Assembly: GCA_018402135.1 (NCBI GenBank)
Contig: JAGYJF010000005.1
Coordinates: forward strand, 248,001-312,000
Source: Flavobacteriaceae bacterium
GTDB taxonomy: Bacteria; Bacteroidota; Bacteroidia; Flavobacteriales; Flavobacteriaceae
Direction: 5' to 3'
Length of the DNA stretch: 64,000 bases
In this document: positions 18,529-26,869 of the stretch, piece by piece
How positions within the stretch are numbered: position 1 is the first letter of the stretch
Layout: each line of letters begins with the position of its first letter
The notes under the pieces: model-generated
The model's input: only the letters and a program-made list of their open reading frames with translations
Told to the model about the DNA's origin: nothing
Database searches by the model: none
Translations under genes and position numbers: made by a program

Positions 18529-19146
18529 ATGGAATTTTCTTCAAAATTATTACAAAATGCAGTTGATCAAATGTCGCAATTACCAGGGGTCGGCAAACGC
18601 ACTGCGTTGCGCTTTGTATTGCATTTACTAAGGCAACCAGCAAGTCATACCAATCAGTTAACTCAAGCTCTAAATGATGTTCGTTCACAAATTAAATTTT
18701 GTAAAAAGTGCCATAATATAAGCGATTCAGATTTATGTGACATTTGCCAAAACCCTAAAAGAGATGAGAGTACAATTTGTGTGGTGGAAGATATTCGGGA
18801 TGTTTTGGCCATAGAAAATACAGCTTCCTATAAAGGATTGTATCACGTATTGGGCGGAAAAATTTCTCCTATGGACGGTGTTGGCCCTAACGAGTTAAAT
18901 ATCCAAAGTCTAATTGCCCGAGTGAAAAGTGGTCAAGTTAACGAACTGATTTTTGCATTGAGTGCGACCATGGAAGGTGATACCACCAATTTTTATATTT
19001 TTAAACAGTTATCGGACGTAAATATCAAAACTTCAACTATCGCAAGAGGGATAGCCGTTGGAAATGAACTAGAATACGCCGATGAGGTCACTTTAAGCAG
19101 GAGTATTCAAAATAGAATTCCTTTTGAAAGTTCTCTAAAATACTAA
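18529..19146 (+). CDS. recR: Recombination mediator protein RecR
   Basis: A 205-residue protein of normal length, acting with RecF/RecO to load RecA at gaps. Order: helix-hairpin-helix (about 15-40, [17 protein letters not shown]), C4 zinc finger (about 60-75, CKKCHN and CDICQN), and Toprim domain (about 83-180, [13 protein letters not shown] and SATMEGDTT). Co-directional with the GT2 gene 10 nt downstream. recF is also in this window (minus strand, about 15 kb away). Confidence 0.97.
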   Translation: MEFSSKLLQNAVDQMSQLPGVGKRTALRFVLHLLRQPASHTNQLTQALNDVRSQIKFCKKCHNISDSDLCDICQNPKRDESTICVVEDIRDVLAIENTASYKGLYHVLGGKISPMDGVGPNELNIQSLIARVKSGQVNELIFALSATMEGDTTNFYIFKQLSDVNIKTSTIARGIAVGNELEYADEVTLSRSIQNRIPFESSLKY

Positions 19147-19156
19147 ACTAATTGGC

Positions 19157-20263
19157 TTGAAACTATCCGTAATTATTCTTAATTATAATGTGCGCTACTT
19201 TTTAGAGTTGTGCTTGCAAAGTGTTGAGCGAGCCATTGAAACAATTGATGCAGAAATTATTGTAGTGGATAATAATTCCGAAGATGAAAGCTGTAATATG
19301 GTTCAAACCAAGTTCCCGAAAGTTAAGCTTATCTCAAATTCAGAAAACGTAGGTTTTTCTAAAGGAAATAATATTGGTGTACAAGAGGCGAAAGGTGAAT
19401 ATGTTTGTATTTTAAATCCAGATACAGTAGTTTCTGAAGATACTTTTACAAAGTTGATTGCTTTTGCTGAGCAACAAGCTAATCTCGGAATTGTTGGTTG
19501 CAAATTAATCGATGGCACTGGGCATTTTTTACCGGAAAGTAAACGAAATCTGCCAACGCCAGTGATTGCCATAAAAAAAATGTTAGGATTTTCAAATTCA
19601 TATTATGCCAAACATTTAGATGAAAATAACACAGGGGATGTTCAAATTTTAGTAGGCGCTTTTATGTTACTTAAGCGCAATTTATATCAGCAGCTAAATG
19701 GATTTGACGAAGATTTTTTTATGTATGGTGAAGATATAGATTTGTCGTACCGTGCCATGAAACTTGGATTTAAAAATTACTACAACGGTGCTACCACTAT
19801 CATTCATTTTAAAGGCGAAAGCACACTGAAAAATCAACTGTATGCCAAGCGTTTTTTTGGGGCTATGAAATTATTTTATAAAAAGCACTTCAACAGCAAT
19901 ACGATAATTAATTTATTGGTTTATTTTGGTATAAGGTTAGCTTATTTCACAAAATCCTCAAGTCAACCTAAAATCAAGTGTTCATCAAATATTTGGTTTT
20001 ATGGAAAGTCTACTTATTTACAATCACAAATAGTTGAGAAAAGTACTGTTAATTTTCTTGAAAAAGAGGCTTCAATTGATAGTGACACTACTGTTATTTT
20101 TGATGCTAACATATTGTCTTTCAAATTTATAATTGAACTATTCATTCAAAATCGTATAAAAAGAACTACCTGTTTTAAAATCCTGCCTAAAAAAGTTAAT
20201 TTTATACTTGGAAGTCACAACACGGATGTTCAAGGAAAAGTGATGTGGCTTAAGGACATTTAG
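19157..20263 (+). CDS. Family 2 glycosyltransferase with TTG start
   Basis: A 368-residue protein. Residues 1-250 form a GT-A fold: KLSVIILNYNVRYFLELCL at the start, ILNPDTVVS (DxD-like) near 90, and FFMYGEDIDLSYRAMKLGF near 195, typical of rhamnosyl/mannosyl-type GT2 enzymes. The last ~90 residues are not GT2 and lack a known motif. No ATG gives the family N-terminus; a TTG 10 nt after the recR stop does, so a TTG start is proposed. It probably adds sugars to envelope polysaccharide; no membrane helix is obvious. Confidence 0.88.
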   Translation: MKLSVIILNYNVRYFLELCLQSVERAIETIDAEIIVVDNNSEDESCNMVQTKFPKVKLISNSENVGFSKGNNIGVQEAKGEYVCILNPDTVVSEDTFTKLIAFAEQQANLGIVGCKLIDGTGHFLPESKRNLPTPVIAIKKMLGFSNSYYAKHLDENNTGDVQILVGAFMLLKRNLYQQLNGFDEDFFMYGEDIDLSYRAMKLGFKNYYNGATTIIHFKGESTLKNQLYAKRFFGAMKLFYKKHFNSNTIINLLVYFGIRLAYFTKSSSQPKIKCSSNIWFYGKSTYLQSQIVEKSTVNFLEKEASIDSDTTVIFDANILSFKFIIELFIQNRIKRTTCFKILPKKVNFILGSHNTDVQGKVMWLKDI

Positions 20264-20298
20264 TTGAACAAATCACAAAATTATTGATGAATAATCAT

Positions 20299-20306
20299 TA
20301 ATTTTG
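20299..20306 (+). promoter_or_regulatory. -7 promoter element of E2 gene
   Basis: TAATTTTG followed by C is an exact TAnnTTTG match 38 nt before the start codon. The -33 partner is unclear. Confidence 0.5.
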
Positions 20307-20343
20307 CAACCGAAAATATAAATAACCTCTTTCTATTAAGAAT

Positions 20344-21699
20344 ATGGCAAAATTTGAACTAAAATTACCCAAAATGGGTGAAAGCGTCGCCGAAGCAACC
20401 GTGACAGCTTGGTTAAAGGAAATAGGCGACACTATCGATGCCGATGAGGCCGTTCTTGAAATTGCTACGGATAAGGTGGATAGTGAAATACCTAGTGAGG
20501 TAGAAGGTGTGCTTATAGAAAAGTTATTTAATGTAGATGATGTGGTCCAAGTGGGACAAACCATCGCAATAATTGAAACTTCTGGAGATGCGCCAAAGGC
20601 TAATCCAGTTGCTGAAGTAGAAGAAACTAACTCTAAAGCAGAAAAAGCTGAAAGCCCAGCGGTAACCGAAATAGCCAAAGCAATTACGCAAGCTCATGAT
20701 GCAGTGGTTTCGCCAGTGCAATCGTCCGACGATAGATTTTATTCTCCCTTGGTAAGAAATATTGCCAAAAAAGAAGGTATTACGCAATCAGAACTAGATG
20801 CTTTACCAGGAACTGGTAAAGAAGGGCGCGTTACAAAAAATGATATTTTGGCCTATCTTGATAATAGATCGGCACCAGTAAAAGTCGAAAGTAGCGAATC
20901 AAAACCAGAGTTGGCGCAACCAGAGATTAAAGAAATGCCAACAATTACGCCACCAAAACCAAAGCAGGAAATGCCTGCTGTTGTTAGAGGTGAAGACGAA
21001 ATTATCGAAATGACCAGAATGGGCAAACTCATTGCGCACCATATGGTTGAAAGCAAGCAAACTTCGGCACACGTTCAATCCTTTATTGAAGTAGATGTTA
21101 CCAATATTTGGAATTGGAGAACGAAAGTTAAAAGTAGCTTCGAAAAACGCGAAGGTGAGAAGTTAACCTTCACCCCGATATTTATGGAAGCGGTGGCTAA
21201 GGCTATAAAAGATTTTCCTATGATTAATATTTCGGTAAGTGGCGATAAACTCATCAAACGTAAAAACATTAATTTGGGAATGGCAGCAGCCTTACCAGAT
21301 GGAAATTTAATTGTACCCGTTATAAAAAATGCCGATCAACTTAATTTATTAGGAATGACCAAGGCCGTTAACGACCTAGCCGAACGCGCTAGAATAGGTA
21401 AATTAAAACCAGACGACACCCAAGGCGGTACTTATACCGTGACTAACGTTGGTACTTTTGGCAGTGTATTTGGTACACCAATTATCAATCAGCCACAAGT
21501 TGCTATATTAGCCTTGGGCGCTATCAGAAAAGTACCCGCCGTTATAGAAACACCTGATGGCGATTTTATTGGTATTCGATACAGAATGTTCTTATCACAT
21601 TCATACGATCACCGAGTGGTAAATGGTGCCTTAGGCGGACAATTTGTAAAAGCGGTGAAAGATTATTTAGAAGCTTTTGATGTGAATCGCGAAATTTAA
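20344..21699 (+). CDS. Dihydrolipoyllysine-residue acyltransferase (E2 of a 2-oxoacid dehydrogenase)
   Basis: A 451-residue E2. N-terminal lipoyl domain (1-80) with Lys44 in EIATDKVDSEIP, an Ala/Glu-rich linker, a peripheral-subunit-binding domain (about 131-172, YSPLVRNIAKKEGI and KEGRVTKNDI), a second linker and the catalytic domain (about 220-445). The catalytic His423 sits in YDHRVVNGALGG; the usual motif is HRxxDG, so Asp is replaced by Asn. The set is closest to branched-chain/2-oxoisovalerate type E2s, but pyruvate or 2-oxoglutarate are possible. E1/E3 genes are not nearby. Confidence 0.92.
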   Translation: MAKFELKLPKMGESVAEATVTAWLKEIGDTIDADEAVLEIATDKVDSEIPSEVEGVLIEKLFNVDDVVQVGQTIAIIETSGDAPKANPVAEVEETNSKAEKAESPAVTEIAKAITQAHDAVVSPVQSSDDRFYSPLVRNIAKKEGITQSELDALPGTGKEGRVTKNDILAYLDNRSAPVKVESSESKPELAQPEIKEMPTITPPKPKQEMPAVVRGEDEIIEMTRMGKLIAHHMVESKQTSAHVQSFIEVDVTNIWNWRTKVKSSFEKREGEKLTFTPIFMEAVAKAIKDFPMINISVSGDKLIKRKNINLGMAAALPDGNLIVPVIKNADQLNLLGMTKAVNDLAERARIGKLKPDDTQGGTYTVTNVGTFGSVFGTPIINQPQVAILALGAIRKVPAVIETPDGDFIGIRYRMFLSHSYDHRVVNGALGGQFVKAVKDYLEAFDVNREI

Positions 21700-21703
21700 A
21701 AAC

Positions 21704-21732
21704 GCATTCCCACGAAAGTGGGAAACTCCCCT
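21704..21732. repeat. Small REP-like palindrome with GNRA loop
   Basis: TTCCCAC-GAAA-GTGGGAA is a 7-bp hairpin closed by a GAAA tetraloop, followed by ACTCCCC. Similar short TTCCnnC/GnnGGAA elements are dispersed in many genomes; it is just after the E2 stop and lacks a T run. Confidence 0.5.
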
Positions 21733-21762
21733 TGAGCGAAATTAAAACAACATATAGAAAAG

Positions 21763-21788
21763 AAGTACTGTTTCGACGGTGCTTTTTT
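21763..21788 (+). terminator. Intrinsic terminator after E2 gene
   Basis: AAGTAC pairs with GTGCTT (one G-U pair) across about 10 nt and runs into six T residues. Confidence 0.55.
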
Positions 21789-21876
21789 GTTTAATTTTAG
21801 TTCGAATAAATAAAATATTATTTTTGTGATAGTGATATTAAAATTCACTTAATCTTTTTACTCCTCGTAATCTTAG

Positions 21877-21884
21877 TATCTTTA
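21877..21884 (+). promoter_or_regulatory. -7 promoter element of exonuclease gene
   Basis: TATCTTTA, one mismatch from TAnnTTTG, lies 17 nt before the start codon; a T-rich CTTTTT stretch lies at the -33 position. Confidence 0.4.
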
Positions 21885-21901
21885 CCTGTTAAACCACTAT
21901 A

Positions 21902-22678
21902 ATGACACTCAACCTCACCAAACCAATTTGTTTTTTTGATTTAGAAACCACTGGTGTTAATATCACTTCCGATAGGATTGTTGAAATTTCTATTTTGAAA
22001 ATTCATCCAAATGGAAAAGAAGAAAGTTATACCAGACGTGTTAATCCAACCATTCCTATTCCTGCTGAAGTAACCAAGGTTCATGGTATTTCGGATTCCG
22101 ATGTTGCCGATAAGCCAACTTTTAATGAGTTAGCCAAAGAAGTTTATAACTTGGTGAAAGATTCTGATTTGGGTGGTTTCAATTCTAACCGATTTGACAT
22201 TCCGTTATTAGCTGAAGAAATGTTACGCGCTCAAGTTGATTTTGATATGAAAAACCGTGTGGCGGTTGATGTACAAGTTATTTTTCACAAAATGGAGCAA
22301 CGTACCCTAAGCGCAGCTTACAAGTTTTATTGTGATAAAAATTTGGACGATGCACACAGTGCCGAAGCTGATACGAGAGCGACTTATGAAGTTCTTAAAG
22401 CTCAAATTGAACGTTACGACGAACTTGAAAACGATACGAAATTTCTAGCCGAATTCAGCTCGCGCAAACAATTTGCCGATTTTGCTGGCTTTATAATCTA
22501 TAATAAAGATGGTGACGAATGTTTCTCATTTGGGAAACACAAAGGAAAAACGGTTTTAGAAGTTTTAGACAAAGAACCTGGATATTTTGGATGGTTACTG
22601 GATGCTGATTTTCCATTATACACTAAAAAAGTCTTGACAGCAATTAAGTTGAGAGCTTTAAATAATAAATTAAACTAG
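21902..22678 (+). CDS. DnaQ-like 3'-5' exonuclease (DEDDh)
   Basis: A 258-residue protein whose first ~175 residues are a DEDDh exonuclease domain: FFDLETTGVN (Exo I, Asp and Glu), GGFNSNRFDIPLLAEE (Exo II) and DDAHSAEADTRAT (Exo III, His and Asp). This is the proofreading family of DNA polymerase III epsilon. The last ~70 residues contain FGKHKGKTVLEVLDKEP, seen in flavobacterial relatives, role unknown. It is not fused to a polymerase, so it could be an epsilon-like proofreader or a separate repair or RNA exonuclease. Own promoter; FAH follows after 38 nt. Confidence 0.85.
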   Translation: MTLNLTKPICFFDLETTGVNITSDRIVEISILKIHPNGKEESYTRRVNPTIPIPAEVTKVHGISDSDVADKPTFNELAKEVYNLVKDSDLGGFNSNRFDIPLLAEEMLRAQVDFDMKNRVAVDVQVIFHKMEQRTLSAAYKFYCDKNLDDAHSAEADTRATYEVLKAQIERYDELENDTKFLAEFSSRKQFADFAGFIIYNKDGDECFSFGKHKGKTVLEVLDKEPGYFGWLLDADFPLYTKKVLTAIKLRALNNKLN

Positions 22679-22704
22679 AGACTTAAGAAAGGAAACATAG
22701 ATTT

Positions 22705-22712
22705 TATTTTCG
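22705..22712 (+). promoter_or_regulatory. -7-like element before the FAH gene
   Basis: TATTTTCG, one base from TAnnTTTG, ends 4 nt before the start codon. No -33 partner is evident. Confidence 0.3.
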
Positions 22713-22716
22713 CCAT

Positions 22717-23328
22717 ATGAAACTCATCTGCATCGGTCGTAATTACACCGAACATATTAAGGAATTAAAAAACGAAAGACCAACAGACCCTGTGGTATTT
22801 TTGAAACCTGACACAGCCATTCTACTTAAAAAGCAACCATTTTTTATTCCAGATTTTTCTAATGATGTGCATCATGAAGTTGAAATATTGGTTAAAATCA
22901 ACAAGGTTGGTAAGTATATTGATAGAAAATTCGCTCATAAGTATTACGATGAGATTGGATTGGGAATCGATTTTACTGCCAGAGATTTACAGTCGCAACT
23001 TAAAGCAAAAGGATTACCTTGGGAAAAAGCAAAAGCCTTTGACGGTGCTGCGGTTATTGGAAAATGGTTGCCCAAATCTAATTTTGAAGATTTAAATAAT
23101 ATAAATTTTAGTTTGCAAAACAATCAACAAATTGTACAACAAGGGAATACAAGTTTGATGTTATGGAAAATAGATGAAATTATAGAATATGTATCAAAAT
23201 ATTTCACTTTAAAAATTGGAGATGTTATATTTACGGGCACGCCAGCAGGAGTTGCCAAGGTATCTGCTAACGATGAGTTAACAGGATTTATAGAACAAAC
23301 CGAAATGTTTACGGTAAAAATTAAATAA
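22717..23328 (+). CDS. Fumarylacetoacetate hydrolase family protein
   Basis: A 203-residue single-domain FAH protein, shorter than full-length fumarylacetoacetases. The metal-binding residues are visible: Glu54 and Glu56 in HHEVEIL and Asp85 in GLGIDFTARD; FTGTPAGV near the end is the other family block. Members hydrolyse or decarboxylate acylpyruvates and related 2-oxo acids in the cytoplasm, some being oxaloacetate decarboxylases; the substrate is not determined. Its stop codon directly abuts the ATG of the HPt gene. Confidence 0.88.
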   Translation: MKLICIGRNYTEHIKELKNERPTDPVVFLKPDTAILLKKQPFFIPDFSNDVHHEVEILVKINKVGKYIDRKFAHKYYDEIGLGIDFTARDLQSQLKAKGLPWEKAKAFDGAAVIGKWLPKSNFEDLNNINFSLQNNQQIVQQGNTSLMLWKIDEIIEYVSKYFTLKIGDVIFTGTPAGVAKVSANDELTGFIEQTEMFTVKIK

Positions 23329-23670
23329 ATGGAACAGCATTACAAACTTTACAGAGTTAAGGAAATGGCCGAAGGGGATGAGGATTTCATCATGGCCTTA
23401 GCTGGCGCATTTCTAGAAGAAGTGCCAGAAGACGCAGCAAGACTTAAACATGCGGTCACCGAAAAGGATTTTTACACTACTTATCAAGCCGCTCATAAAA
23501 TGAAACCAACCATCGATTTATTTGAATTGGGTGTTTTAGACAAACTTATAATCGTGCAAGATTGGGGAAAATTTGAGCAAGGTGATAAAGATGTAACGGC
23601 TGAATTACAATTGGTTTTGAATGCCGTCGAGAATGCTTCACGAGAAATTAAGGATGATTTTAATCTATAA
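23329..23670 (+). CDS. Orphan HPt (histidine phosphotransfer) domain protein
   Basis: A 113-residue helical protein with an HPt signature: YQAAHKMKPTIDLFELGVL, in which His56 is the predicted phosphoacceptor and Lys58 and Gly67 occupy the usual positions. It has no kinase, receiver or membrane part. HPt proteins pass phosphate between response regulator domains in multistep relays. No hybrid kinase or response regulator is present in the window, so partners must be elsewhere. It is squeezed between FAH and cinA with 0 and 1-nt junctions, so translation is probably coupled. Confidence 0.8.
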   Translation: MEQHYKLYRVKEMAEGDEDFIMALAGAFLEEVPEDAARLKHAVTEKDFYTTYQAAHKMKPTIDLFELGVLDKLIIVQDWGKFEQGDKDVTAELQLVLNAVENASREIKDDFNL

Positions 23671-24917
23671 TGCAAGCCGAAATAATTACCATCGGCGATG
23701 AGATTCTCATCGGTCAAATTATTGATACCAATTCAGCTTTTTTAGGTAAGCAACTCAACAAAATTGGCGTTTCTGTTTATCAAATTACTTCAGTACAAGA
23801 TAATAAAAGTCAAATTTTAAAGGCTTTAAAAGAGGCCGAATCCAATGCCGATATCATTATTATCACGGGTGGCTTAGGTCCTACCAAAGACGACATCACT
23901 AAACATACGCTTTGCGAATATTTTGAAGATGAGCTCATTCATAATCAAAAAGTCTTAGACAATATCGAAATGCTTTTTTCGAAATATATCAGTACACCAA
24001 TATCAGATATCAACAGGCATCAGGCTTTGGTGCCTTCTAAATGTAAGGTGCTGACCAATAAATATGGCACCGCGCCAGGAATGTGGTTTGAAAAAGCAGA
24101 AAAGGTATTCGTGTCTTTACCTGGTGTGCCTTATGAAATGAAAGCCTTGGTAAACGATGACGTGTTACCAAGATTAAGAGAAACCTATAAGTTTCCGTTC
24201 ATTCTGCATAAAACTTTGCTAACCTATGGCTTAGGCGAAAGTGCTATTTCGAATAGAATCGAAGTATTTGAAGATAATTTACCAGATTTTATCAAGCTGG
24301 CCTATTTGCCAAATTTAGGAAAAGTTCGACTGCGCTTATCCGCAAAAAATATGGATAGAACATTGGTTGAGCAAGAAATGGAACGACAAGTACAGTTGCT
24401 CATACCGCAGATTGAAGATATTTTTGTTGGTTTTGAAGAAACTGAAAGTATTGAAACTATTATTGGTAAACAATTTAAAGAACGTTCACAAACTTTGGCC
24501 CTGGCCGAAAGTTTTACCGGTGGAAAAATTTCTGAAATAATTACGAAGCACGCTGGTGCCTCGCAATTTTATAAAGGCGGTATTAATTGTTACGCCACTG
24601 AAAGTAAGATTGAAATTTTAGGTGTTTCCGAAGCTACTATCTCCAAATTTGGCGTGGTGAGTAAAGAAGTTGCAGCTGAAATGGCGATTGCAGCCAAAAA
24701 GCTTTTTAAATCGGATTACGCCATAGCAACCACAGGAAATGCTGGACCAGAAAAAGGAGATGAAAAAGCCGATGTAGGTGAAGTATGCATCGCTATAGCA
24801 ACCCCGAAAGCACTGATTATAGAAACCTTTAACTTTGGAAATCATCGAGAAAAGGTCATAGATAAAGGTGTTAATAAATCCTTTGAAATGTTGCTTAAAG
24901 AAATTTTAAAAAACTAA
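23670..24917 (+). CDS. cinA: CinA family protein (competence/damage-inducible, NMN-deamidase type)
   Basis: A 415-residue, full-length CinA. The N-terminal MoCF-like/COG1058 domain (about 1-170: ITIGDEILIGQIIDTNS, TGGLGPTKDD) is joined to a C-terminal CinA/PncC amidase domain (about 255-415: LALAESFTGGKISEII, TGNAGPEKGDE). The C-terminal domain deamidates NMN to NaMN in pyridine-nucleotide recycling; the N-terminal domain is ADP-ribose-related in other bacteria. Start overlaps the HPt stop by 1 nt (TAATG). Confidence 0.95.
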   Translation: MQAEIITIGDEILIGQIIDTNSAFLGKQLNKIGVSVYQITSVQDNKSQILKALKEAESNADIIIITGGLGPTKDDITKHTLCEYFEDELIHNQKVLDNIEMLFSKYISTPISDINRHQALVPSKCKVLTNKYGTAPGMWFEKAEKVFVSLPGVPYEMKALVNDDVLPRLRETYKFPFILHKTLLTYGLGESAISNRIEVFEDNLPDFIKLAYLPNLGKVRLRLSAKNMDRTLVEQEMERQVQLLIPQIEDIFVGFEETESIETIIGKQFKERSQTLALAESFTGGKISEIITKHAGASQFYKGGINCYATESKIEILGVSEATISKFGVVSKEVAAEMAIAAKKLFKSDYAIATTGNAGPEKGDEKADVGEVCIAIATPKALIIETFNFGNHREKVIDKGVNKSFEMLLKEILKN

Positions 24918-24926
24918 CAACAATAG

Positions 24927-24957
24927 TTTGTTGTATGGTAAAGTTTTACTAAATTTG
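24927..24957 (+). promoter_or_regulatory. Promoter of rpmB-rpmG-DUF4295 operon
   Basis: TTTG (24927-24930), 19 nt, TAAATTTG (24950-24957): an exact match to TTTG-N19-TAnnTTTG. It lies about 40 nt ahead of rpmB and is the best promoter in the window. Confidence 0.8.
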
Positions 24958-24996
24958 CACCCTGTTTTAAAATTACATACCTAAAGTTAGAAAGAA

Positions 24997-25236
24997 ATGT
25001 CAAGAGTTTGTGAACTTACCGGGAAAAAAGCAATGGTTGGAAACAATGTTTCTCACGCCATGAATAAAACCAAGCGTACCTTTGATGTCAATTTAATCAA
25101 AAAGCGTTTTTACATTCCTGAAGAAGATAAATGGGTAACTTTAAAAGTATCTACATCAGCATTAAAAACCATCAATAAAATTGGTATTTCTGCAGCAATA
25201 AAAGATGCAAAATCTAAAGGATTTTTGAAAAAATAG
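24997..25236 (+). CDS. rpmB: 50S ribosomal protein L28
   Basis: A 79-residue basic ribosomal protein, usual length. It starts MSRVCELTGKKAMVGNNVSH and has KKRFYIPEEDKWVTLKV and ALKTINKIG, standard L28 blocks. It is a component of the 50S subunit. First gene of a strong-promoter cluster with rpmG 23 nt downstream and the DUF4295 gene after that, the standard Bacteroidota order. The zinc-binding CXXC pair of some L28s is absent, so it is the zinc-independent type. Confidence 0.98.
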   Translation: MSRVCELTGKKAMVGNNVSHAMNKTKRTFDVNLIKKRFYIPEEDKWVTLKVSTSALKTINKIGISAAIKDAKSKGFLKK

Positions 25237-25259
25237 CACAACGCTAAATTAGAAGTATA

Positions 25260-25442
25260 ATGGCAAAAAAAGGAAATAGAATTCAAGTTATATTAGAGTG
25301 TACCGAGCACAAGGAGTCTGGAAATCCAGGAACCTCAAGATATATTACAACCAAAAATAAGAAAAATACGCCTGGAAGAATGGAGATTAAGAAATTTAAT
25401 CCAATTCTTAAGCGTATGACTGTTCACAAAGAGATAAAATAA
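25260..25442 (+). CDS. rpmG: 50S ribosomal protein L33
   Basis: A 60-residue protein with the L33 pattern: [39 protein letters not shown] and the C-terminal tail. It is part of the 50S subunit. Only one Cys is present, so it is the zinc-free form. Downstream of rpmB in the same operon; DUF4295 follows after 6 nt. Confidence 0.98.
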   Translation: MAKKGNRIQVILECTEHKESGNPGTSRYITTKNKKNTPGRMEIKKFNPILKRMTVHKEIK

Positions 25443-25448
25443 TAAGTC

Positions 25449-25601
25449 ATGGCAAAGAAATCAGTAGCATCGTTACAAACCGGATCTAAAAGATTAACCA
25501 AAGCTATAAAAATGGTTAAATCTCCTAAAACTGGCGCATATACATTTGTAGAATCTGTTATGGCACCTGAATTTGTAGACGAGTTTTTAAAGAAGAATTA
25601 A
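25449..25601 (+). CDS. DUF4295 small basic protein
   Basis: A 50-residue, highly basic protein (MAKKSVASLQTGSKRLTKA at its start, ending EFLKKN). It is too short to stand out by length but is the standard third gene of the rpmB-rpmG unit in Bacteroidota and upstream of ftsY, and the DUF4295 family is known only from this phylum. Size, charge and location suggest a ribosome-associated peptide, which is inference. A terminator follows 20 nt past the stop. Confidence 0.9.
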   Translation: MAKKSVASLQTGSKRLTKAIKMVKSPKTGAYTFVESVMAPEFVDEFLKKN

Positions 25602-25620
25602 AGATATTTTATAAATTTTA

Positions 25621-25658
25621 AAAAAAACTGCTTTCTTAGTGAAGGCAGTTTTTTTTTG
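25621..25658 (+). terminator. Intrinsic terminator of rpmB operon
   Basis: AAACTGC pairs with GCAGTTT, extended inward by TTTC/GAAG, and followed by eight T residues. The arms are preceded by an A run, so it may work in both directions. Confidence 0.8.
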
Positions 25659-25823
25659 CGATTTTTTTAAAGTTTCAAATCACATCATCAGAAAGTCATA
25701 AATAGGTTTTCTTTATTAATTATTGAAATCAGGAAAAATACTTAGCTTTGACCTTGTATCTGTCATTTTTGCAGGTTGCACTTATGGTTCAATTTTTGTC
25801 ACAGCAATGAAAAATAAACAATA

Positions 25824-26777
25824 ATGAGTTTCTTTAAAAAAATATTCTCTTCCGATAAAAAGGAAGATTTAGACCAAGGTTTAGAAAAATCTAAAACCTC
25901 GTTTTTTTCAAAATTAAACAAAGCTGTGGCTGGCAAGTCAAAGGTTGATGATGATGTTTTAGATAATTTAGAAGAAGTTCTGGTGAGTAGCGATGTAGGC
26001 GTAAACACAACGCTTAAAATTATTGAAAGGATAGAAGCCAGAGTTGCCAAAGACAAATACTTAGGTACCAGCGAACTTAATCAAATTTTACGAGAGGAAA
26101 TAGCGTCTTTGCTTTCAGAAACCAATAGCGGTGAAGCTACTGAATTTGGTTTGCCAAATGTTCAAAAACCGTATGTTATCATGGTAGTAGGTGTAAATGG
26201 TGTTGGTAAAACTACCACCATCGGTAAATTGGCTTATCAGTTTAAAAAGCAAGGATTAAATGTGGTACTTGGCGCGGCGGATACGTTTAGAGCTGCTGCT
26301 ATCGATCAATTACAAGTTTGGGCCGATAGGGTAGATGTGCCAATTGTAAAACAATCTATGGGTAGTGATCCTGCTTCGGTGGCTTTTGATACGCTTCAAA
26401 GTGCCGTGAATCAAAGCGCTGATGTTGTAATAATAGATACTGCTGGAAGATTACACAATAAAGTAAACTTAATGAACGAACTTACCAAAGTTAAACGTGT
26501 CATGCAAAAAGTAGTGGCCGATGCACCACATGAGGTGATGCTGGTTTTGGATGGATCTACCGGCCAAAACGCCTTTGAACAAGCAAAACAATTTACCGCT
26601 GCAACAGAAGTAACTTCTTTAGCCGTTACAAAATTAGACGGCACAGCTAAAGGCGGCGTTGTAATTGGCATAAGCGATCAGTTTCAAATTCCAGTTAAAT
26701 ATATTGGTGTAGGTGAAGGTATTGAGCACTTACAGGTGTTTAATAAATTTGAATTTGTAGATTCATTTTTCAAGTAA
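25824..26777 (+). CDS. ftsY: Signal recognition particle receptor FtsY
   Basis: A 317-residue SRP GTPase with short N-terminal basic/acidic A region (1-40), N domain (about 40-110) and G domain (about 115-317). GTP-binding motifs: GVNGVGKTTTIGKL (G1), DTFRAAAIDQL (I-box region), DTAGRLHNKVNLM (G3), TKLDGTAKGG (G4) and VGEGIEHLQVF near the end. It docks SRP-ribosome complexes at the membrane translocon. Length is short because the membrane-binding A domain is reduced, as in many Bacteroidota. Downstream of the rpmB cluster. Confidence 0.97.
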   Translation: MSFFKKIFSSDKKEDLDQGLEKSKTSFFSKLNKAVAGKSKVDDDVLDNLEEVLVSSDVGVNTTLKIIERIEARVAKDKYLGTSELNQILREEIASLLSETNSGEATEFGLPNVQKPYVIMVVGVNGVGKTTTIGKLAYQFKKQGLNVVLGAADTFRAAAIDQLQVWADRVDVPIVKQSMGSDPASVAFDTLQSAVNQSADVVIIDTAGRLHNKVNLMNELTKVKRVMQKVVADAPHEVMLVLDGSTGQNAFEQAKQFTAATEVTSLAVTKLDGTAKGGVVIGISDQFQIPVKYIGVGEGIEHLQVFNKFEFVDSFFK

Positions 26778-26869
26778 ACTGTCATTTTAAATTGGTTATT
26801 TCTGCTTGCCGCTCAACGATTTTTGGTTGTTCGTAACATGTTTTTTGTTATTTTTAGAAAAACTTAAAT

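Noticed and set aside
21704-21732. GAAA-loop hairpin as terminator of E2
   Set aside because: No T run follows; a better terminator lies 60 nt downstream, so it is listed as a repeat.
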